Shown here piece after piece: positions 57,728 through 64,000 of a DNA stretch of 64,000 bases; the first letter of the stretch is position 1, and each line of letters opens with the position of its first letter. The stretch is from Onthophagus taurus (lineage: Eukaryota > Arthropoda > Insecta > Coleoptera > Scarabaeidae). The DNA is taken from positions 25,544,001 through 25,608,000 of the forward strand of contig NC_091976.1 in assembly GCF_036711975.1 (NCBI RefSeq), in the 5' to 3' direction. The translations under genes and the position numbers were made by a program. The notes under the pieces were generated by a model that was not told the origin of the DNA, did not search any database, and saw nothing but the letters and a program-made list of their open reading frames with translations.

Positions 57728-59814
57728 ACCAATAATTATAATGTAACTATTTATGAAATATTTACCTTTATGGAGATACAGGGTGGAACATTTCTCTCCC
57801 GTTTGATCGAATTAGCGATTTCCATAAATATAACCTGAAATAAAAGAGATTGTTAAAGGTTTTGTTATAAAAAATTTGAGACTTACCTCAACAATCGTGG
57901 TTCTATAACATCCAGTTTTTCTTCTAAGATCTTCGTTAAGCCTTGTTTTATCAAAGTAGTAATGTTTGTTTTTCAAACCGATATTTTTTAACACTTATTA
58001 AATACTATCGACGTTAAACGATCATATTAACACAATTGGTTAGGATGCTTCTTCGATTTCTCTTCATTTACCTATAAAAAGATACAATTTATATAACATC
58101 CTCAGTAAGAGCGATATTGGTACAAACAACAATTGTATCTATTTCAGCTTATTCTTGTGCAAAGGTTCCTTTGTATCCAGCTTCCTGCTAAATACATTGC
58201 AAACTTCCCTTTTTATTAAACTTCTTCAAAAACACTGATCGCCAGAAAATCCTCAGTGGTTTTACTACCCAGAATGATATTCATTGAGATTTTAAAACCC
58301 AAAAGTCAAATCGGCGTGGAGAGCGATGAATCCAAAAATTTTCAAATATCCAAAATTACGGCAAATTCAAATTTGCTGTTATTCCGAAGTTTGTATCTTC
58401 TGTTATGGCATGCTTAAGTAAAAATTGCTTCTCTGATCTGATCCGTTGTTAATTCCATGATTATTCTTCTAAAATTTTGTCTACTAATAATCTACGAAAC
58501 TTATTAAGATTCAACGACGGAGCAAAATAAGCTAAGTATATCCAATTATTGTCAAAACCAATCTCCGAGTCTAAATATCTAAAATAAAGGTTAATAAATT
58601 AGTAGTATTCTCCTTCAACAGGGATTAGATCATTTATGTAATTTATAAGCTCTTTTTAATAAGTTTTTCTTGGAATACCTGGAAATTATAAAAATAACAA
58701 AAAAAAAACATTGGGTTAATTAAACATAGGAAATTAATAAGGAACTTAATATTCTTCATGGATTTTAAGAAAATATTTAGTATTTCAAAACAATGATTTT
58801 TATTTTTGCAATTTGGAATTTTACATCATTTTGTACAACAATTCGGAATTAATAAACCTTTCTTAAGATTTAATAATTAATAATTAGAAAATATGGGCGA
58901 CAAATTATCGTGTGATGTGCTGGCAGCCATAAAAATTACTGTAATCACTTACCGTCCAAAAAACAAAGAAAAAAATCGGTGTAAAAAGTCATTAATTTCT
59001 TTTAATAAAGTGAGGTGACACAGTAAAAGATTTGTGTTGGATTAGTTTCTACGTCGAGATATAAAACACGTAATTTATTATCTTTTTTCTTCACATTTTT
59101 TTTTTAACAATTTAATCTTTTTGTTCTTTATTTTAAATATTTTTTGTTTATTACACACATCATAGATATACATGTATTATTTGAGAAGACTAAGAAATGT
59201 AAATAAGAAAAGAAAAAGATTGAGATAAACAAAAATTAAAATAAAAATAAAATCTTGGTTCATTTGGGATATTTTCACCGTTTTATAAATTCTAAATCAC
59301 AGTAGCATAATTATTGTAATAAATTAAGGTGTTTTTTGGGGCAAAGATGTAAATTGACTAAATAAATTACTAAATCTCCATTAAATTTTCCTTTAGCTAC
59401 TTTAAAAACACAACCATGGACGTTTTTTTAAATTCTTCCTTTTTTTTCGATTTCAAACATTGTTTTTATTAATCTTTATACATCGTTATCATTTATATAC
59501 AAGAGTAAAGTTTTTTTTCCAATTAATTAATGTTTCTCTTTTTTCTTATTTATTTAGTAATTAGTTTTTTTTGTAATCGTTAAATTCCTTGATTAGTAGG
59601 AGTTGAAAAAATCGCCAAAAATACAACTGTTTAAATGGTACAAATTCTACCCTACAAGTGAGGAAACTTCAATAATTATTAGTTCACTTATTTCTTTCTG
59701 TATTTTTTCTTAGAATTTCTTTTTTAAAATAATAATTAAATCCCCCTAAATTCTCGCTGACTTGGTCTACATGTATATTTTAATCAAATAAACCAAGTAA
59801 GCGAGTGTCGTACG
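57728..59814. other. No confirmed gene; 3' flank of the LPGAT1-like gene
   Basis: A minus-strand open stretch near 57888-57991 (YYFDKTRLNEDLRRKTGCYR) ends at a good donor (GAG/GTAAGT) with an acceptor about 50 bp further on, but no ATG or known motif supports a gene. From about 59100 upward the sequence is very A+T-rich and probably 3'UTR of the acyltransferase. Confidence 0.35.
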
Positions 59815-60547
59815 TTAATACATCAAATAGTTACAATATTCATAAACCGCCATGAACATTTGAATGTGTACATATGTGGACGTGATAAAAAATAAGTGTA
59901 AAATGAGATATCGAAGACAATCTTGAGCCACAATGTGAGGTTGTGCCGGATTTTTACAATATTCGCTAATTGGAAATTTTCCCGTCTTATAAAACATGTC
60001 CAATAACCGTTCTTTTTCTTCAAATAAGTTGTATAACCATCGCGTTTGCGCTTCTTCATCCTGAGGCACGTCTTTACACTCGTATACTCTGTAAAAAATC
60101 GTCGTTTTACATGGCGGCCTATAACCAAAAATTATCTGCCCTAAATCAAGAGGTTCCCCATTTGGATACGCTACTGTGATGTCTAATACCCAAGTAAGTC
60201 GTTCATTCGGTTTTGGTAACCCTTTAAAAATAAATACAATTTTTTACTACAAAATTATATTAAAAAAAGATTTATTAAGTACCATTTGGAATATCTAATG
60301 AGCTGTTATTGTTGGGTAAAGGCCCGACGGTATTCATGATCGCCTTTAAAGCACCAACCCTTGGAAGAGAGACGTGATTGAGCACTGGGAGGTTATTCTT
60401 TTCTGCGTAACGTTGTGAAACTGCCCTTCGTTTCCTAAGGAACCCACCCTCTGGAAATAAAACCATCCACTTTCGTTTTCTTGGGATGTAGGATTCGAGT
60501 AAATGTTGTACTAATGATTGTATTGATTTTTCACGATTTTCTTTACC
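59815..60547 (-). CDS. LPGAT1: LPGAT1-like lysophospholipid acyltransferase, C-terminal exons
   Basis: Two minus-strand exons, 60283-60547 and 59815-60221 (61-bp intron, GT/AG, phase 1), give the last 223 or so residues; vertebrate LPGAT1 is about 370. It is an ER-membrane acyl-CoA:lysophospholipid acyltransferase (PlsC/LPLAT fold). Matching blocks are [79 protein letters not shown] and [20 protein letters not shown], ending in a hydrophobic tail ([20 protein letters not shown]). FPEG is the third acyltransferase motif. The NHX4D motif belongs to upstream exons, not found within the remaining 3.4 kb, so the gene is partial here. Confidence 0.9.
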
Positions 60548-61564
60548 CTATAATGATAGACAATTCATGTTTTGGAATGTTTTTTAGATACATCCTGAAC
60601 ATAAATTATTTTATTAAAGTATTATTTATAAAGCAAAAAATGTTTTATCTACTTACATAATATCAAAGTATGTAAGTAATGCGTTTTATCAGGGATTATA
60701 AAGATTAATCATATTACCAACGAATCAATTCATTTTTTTATAGAACGATTAAGTTTAAGTCCAACCCAATCTAATTTTAAACTATTACCCAGAAAAGAAA
60801 TGTTTAAACCATGATAAACAGTCATCATTTTTTGTTTAAACATTAAGTACTAAATATGTAGGTTGTTTCAAAAAAAATTAAAATAGCAACAAAGTTGTAT
60901 TAAAAGACATAGAGATAAAAGAAAATTAATCGATATTACATTCTAAAAAAGCGTGTTAAGTTTTTAAGTACAACGTTCGATTACGCAATCTGATTAATAT
61001 TATATATTTGATGTTTATCATGATTACAAAGATTTACACAATATTTAATTATGATGTCTCAACTTAAAGTGGCAGTTAAAGTACCACTAGGTATGCGGTC
61101 AGAATAAGTACCACTTATATAAAGTACCACATTAATTTAAAATGAATAATAGACACAGCAAGTATGCAGGTATGGATGTGATTTTGCATGTAGCAGGTGT
61201 CAATTAAATCCTTCATCAATCAACAGTTAAGAAGAACTAATTAAGAATAGGTAGTGCCATTTTTACCACTTTCTAGTTGATAATAGACAAATTATTACTG
61301 CGATTACAATTGTTTTAAGCGTTTGCATTTCTTTATTGGAACAACGTTTAAGTCTTTAAAATTTAGACAGTTAAACACCTAAAAGCATAGTATCGAGTAG
61401 GACCACAATAATCATATAAAAACGTATTCTAAGATCTTTCGTATATCTGCCTTAAGTACAAGAAATATTTTGCGCCTTTATAACACTACAATTAATATTC
61501 AACCCAACCCAACCCAAATCTAAAAACGCAATGCCTAAAAACAATAAAATCAAGGAACCAAGTC
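60548..61564. other. Probable intron of the LPGAT1-like gene, no exon seen
   Basis: A+T-rich sequence with no acyltransferase motif on the minus strand. A short CAACC repeat lies at 61501-61516. Confidence 0.4.
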
Positions 61565-62960
61565 GAGGAGCTACAATTAATATCATATCAATACAATACT
61601 GGTGTCAAACAATGTACCCCCTCGGTTGAATACAATGAAATACACGATGCCATTGTCTTAAGCCGAGGTTGCTTGCGGCCAAAGCGCTACAATTAATACC
61701 ATATAAACACAGAACTGGTGTAAAACAACGTATTGCCTCGGCCGCAAACGGCCTTGGTTTAATACACTAAAACACACGACGTCACTGGTTTATGCCGAGG
61801 TCGCTTGCGGCCGTGGCACTACAATTAATGCCATATCAACACAAGACTAGTGTAAAACAAGCGGCTGCCTCGGCCGCAAGCGACCTCGGCTTAATACACT
61901 GAAACACACGACGTCACTGGTTGATGCCGAGGTCGCTTGCGGCTGAGGCACTACAATTAATGCCATATCAACGTAAGACTAGTGTAAAACAAGCGGCTGC
62001 CTCGGCTTAATAGACTGAAACACATGACGTCACCGGTTAATGCCGAGGTCGCTTGCGGCCGAGGCACTACAATTAATACCATATCACCACAAGACTAGTG
62101 TAAAACAACGTACTGCCTCGGTCGCAAGCGACCTCGGCTTAATGCACTGACACCCACGACGTCGGTGCTTTATGCCGAGGTCGCTTGCGGCCGAGGCGCT
62201 AATTTTAATACCATATCACCACAAGAGTAGTGTAAAACAACGTACTGCCTCGGTCGCAAGCGACCTCGGCTTAATGCACTGACACCCACGACGTCGGTGC
62301 TTTATGCCGAGGTCGCTTGCGGCCGAGGCGCTAATATTAATACCATATCATCACAAGAGTAGTGTAAAACAACGTACTGCCTCGGTCGCAAGCGACCTCG
62401 GCTTAATACACTGAAATACACCATATTACTGGCTTAAACTGACGTTGCTTGCGGCCGAAGCGCTATAATTAATGCCATATCACCGCAAAACTAGTGTAAA
62501 ATAACCGGCTGCCTCGGCCGCAAGCGACCTCGGCTTAATACACTGAAACACAGGACATCATTGGTGGATATCGAGGTCGCTTGCGGCCGAGGCGCTACAA
62601 TTAATACCATATCACCACAAAATTAGTGTAAAACAACGTACTGCCTCGGCCGCAAGCGACCTCGGCTTAATACACTGAAACACACGACGTCATTAGTTTA
62701 TGCCGAGGTCGCTTGCGGCCGAGGCGCTAATATTAATACCATATCACCACAAGATTAGTGTAATACAACGTACTGCCTCGGCCGCAAGCGACCTCGGCTT
62801 AATACACTGAAATACACCATATTACTGGCTTAAACTGAGGTCGCTTGCAGCCGATACACTACAATTAATGCCATATCAACGCAAGACTAGTGTAAAACAA
62901 GCCTCGGAGACTGCCTCGGCCGCAAGCGACCTCGGCTTAATACACTGAATTTTATGTCAT
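61565..62960. repeat. 132-bp tandem array with 24-bp inverted arms, CpG-rich
   Basis: About 11 units. CTGCCTCGG recurs at 61865, 61998, 62113, 62245, 62378, 62509, 62641, 62773 and 62911. In a full unit (62643-62725) a left arm GCCTCGGCCGCAAGCGACCT(CGGC) is the exact inverse of the right arm GCCGAGGTCGCTTGCGGCCG(AGGC), with a 35-bp spacer containing ACGACGTC. A 49-bp A+T-rich linker (AATACCATATCACCAC...GTGTAAAACAACG) separates units. Unit 61998 lacks 16 bp of its left arm. Confidence 0.95.
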
Positions 62961-64000
62961 GGTAAGATATGGTCACCATTAAAAATGGCTTACATTAATG
63001 AAGAATGAATAGGCTCAATAATAACCGTAATGAGCGTTTTTTTACTTTTCTCAAAATTGTGTCTTTTATTGCCACTAAAGATCTGTACAACAGAAGTCAG
63101 AACGCCAGTTTGTATTGAAACAAGCTATTGCTACTTTTGTATCTCAAATACAATAGTAATAATAATTAATTTAAATAAACAATTCAATTCAAATCGAATT
63201 TTGACACTTGGAAATTTTAAATCTAAACAATTGGTTGCCATGGTTACGCACAACTACTACTATTTTTTATATCAAATGAATGGAAATAATTAAACTTTAA
63301 ATTGATTTTTCTCGAAAATTTTCTTATGTAACCGATATTAATATTTATTGTACAGGGGGTGAAGTTTGTAGAAAAAAGGTAGCTTACATGTTATGATCTC
63401 GTTTTTCGAGATACTGCTAATGCCGAAAATCTCAAAGCGCCAAAATTGAAAATATTGTAAAACTAACAAGTATAATTATCTTGGTTATTATTACAGATGG
63501 AATATTATAACTAAGACATTATATGGACACTTTTTTTACAGAGAACTTCATGACGTAGTCAAAAAAAATTTTTCGGTTTTAGATTTTGAGATATCATGAC
63601 AATTTTCGTTTTTTTTAATGGAAACAACCACTGATTATTCGCTTATTAAATTCGTTATTTCTTTCTGATTACAAAAATATGGGGTTTGACAGGTCTATTT
63701 GTTATTGTTTTAGAATAAAGCTAAAAATAAACTTTTTTTTAGTGTCGTCAAAGAAATTAAATTTACAGTTTCCTGTAAATTATAACTAAAAATTTAAAAA
63801 AACATATTTCTGATATTTGAAACAAATACATTTGTTGAACTATTTAATTTATATTTGTTTTACACAAAAATTGGAATAGAATAATAATAGATACATAATA
63901 CATAATAGAAATGACTTCATAAATTATTGATAGATGGCGCTCATTATTTTTTAAATTCAAATAAACATAGCAACATTTGCTTGTATTCAAAAATTTTCTG
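62961..64000. other. No gene recognised
   Basis: A+T-rich end of the window. Sequence near 63350-63460 (ACAGGGGGTGAAGTTTGTAG, TCTCGTTTTTCGAGATACTG) looks like a MITE terminus, with no partner end seen. Confidence 0.35.

Noticed and set aside
57812-57994. Possible small two-exon gene on the minus strand
   Set aside because: Good GT/AG sites, but the apparent start is GTG with two stop codons directly upstream and no recognisable motif.
61565-62960. CRISPR-like array
   Set aside because: Units repeat in full, including the would-be spacers, and the context is an insect gene. This is a tandem satellite, not a CRISPR.
1-64000. tRNA and rRNA genes
   Set aside because: I looked for T-loop (GGTTCRANNC) and conserved rRNA segments on both strands by eye and found nothing convincing. 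A covariance-model scan would be decisive.

Overview
The window is eukaryotic and looks like a stretch of insect chromosome, probably from a beetle (order inferred, not proven). The reasons are a strongly A+T-rich background, short GT-AG introns mixed with introns of several kb, five conserved metazoan genes in multi-exon form, and dense insect-type transposon debris (Jockey and R1-like LINEs, hAT, mariner, Tigger, Mutator-like, MITEs). Nothing prokaryotic was seen, and no tRNA, rRNA or CRISPR array.

Layout. 0-3.4 kb: Tigger-like and mariner-like relics. 3.7-11.2 kb (minus): an Angel family nuclease/phosphatase gene whose 5.46 kb intron is filled by a 41-bp-monomer satellite with LINE and hAT relics. 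11.5-12.3 kb (plus): Mediator subunit MED7, head to head with Angel. 12.4-15.5 kb: satellite blocks with insertions, ending in a broken second copy of the MED7 tail. 15.8-22.4 kb (minus): elongation factor eEF1-gamma, with a possible 36-nt cassette exon and a 4.9 kb intron holding hAT (ZBED-type) and Mutator-like relics. 22.8-24.1, 32.3-34.0 and 38.4-39.8 kb (minus): three unrecognised Ser/Thr-rich genes, two with clear signal peptides. 26.9-29.1 kb (minus): mitochondrial methylmalonate-semialdehyde dehydrogenase (ALDH6A1). 29.9-31.9 kb: a 361-bp dimeric satellite that recurs at 54.8-57.7 kb around a LINE. 34-37.5 kb: LINE, a duplicated fragment of the dehydrogenase gene, and an unknown repeat. 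40-46.8 kb: LINE relics, a 229-bp tandem array carrying a GIY-YIG-like motif, and a set of MITEs nested in MITEs with empty sites preserved in the same window. 47-54 kb: mostly no recognisable gene. 59.8-60.5 kb (minus): the last two exons of an LPGAT1-like acyltransferase whose 5' part lies outside or is unseen. 61.6-63.0 kb: a CpG-rich 132-bp tandem array in which each unit carries a 24-bp perfect inverted repeat.

The recognised genes are housekeeping functions (transcription, translation, RNA processing, valine/pyrimidine catabolism, phospholipid remodelling) with no evident shared pathway. The strongest unexplained signals are repeat architectures: the 41-bp x 8 higher-order satellite, the hairpin array, the nested MITE set, and host-gene fragments (MED7, ALDH6A1) copied into repeat-rich ground. 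Transposon names rest on motif recognition by eye and no database search was run.
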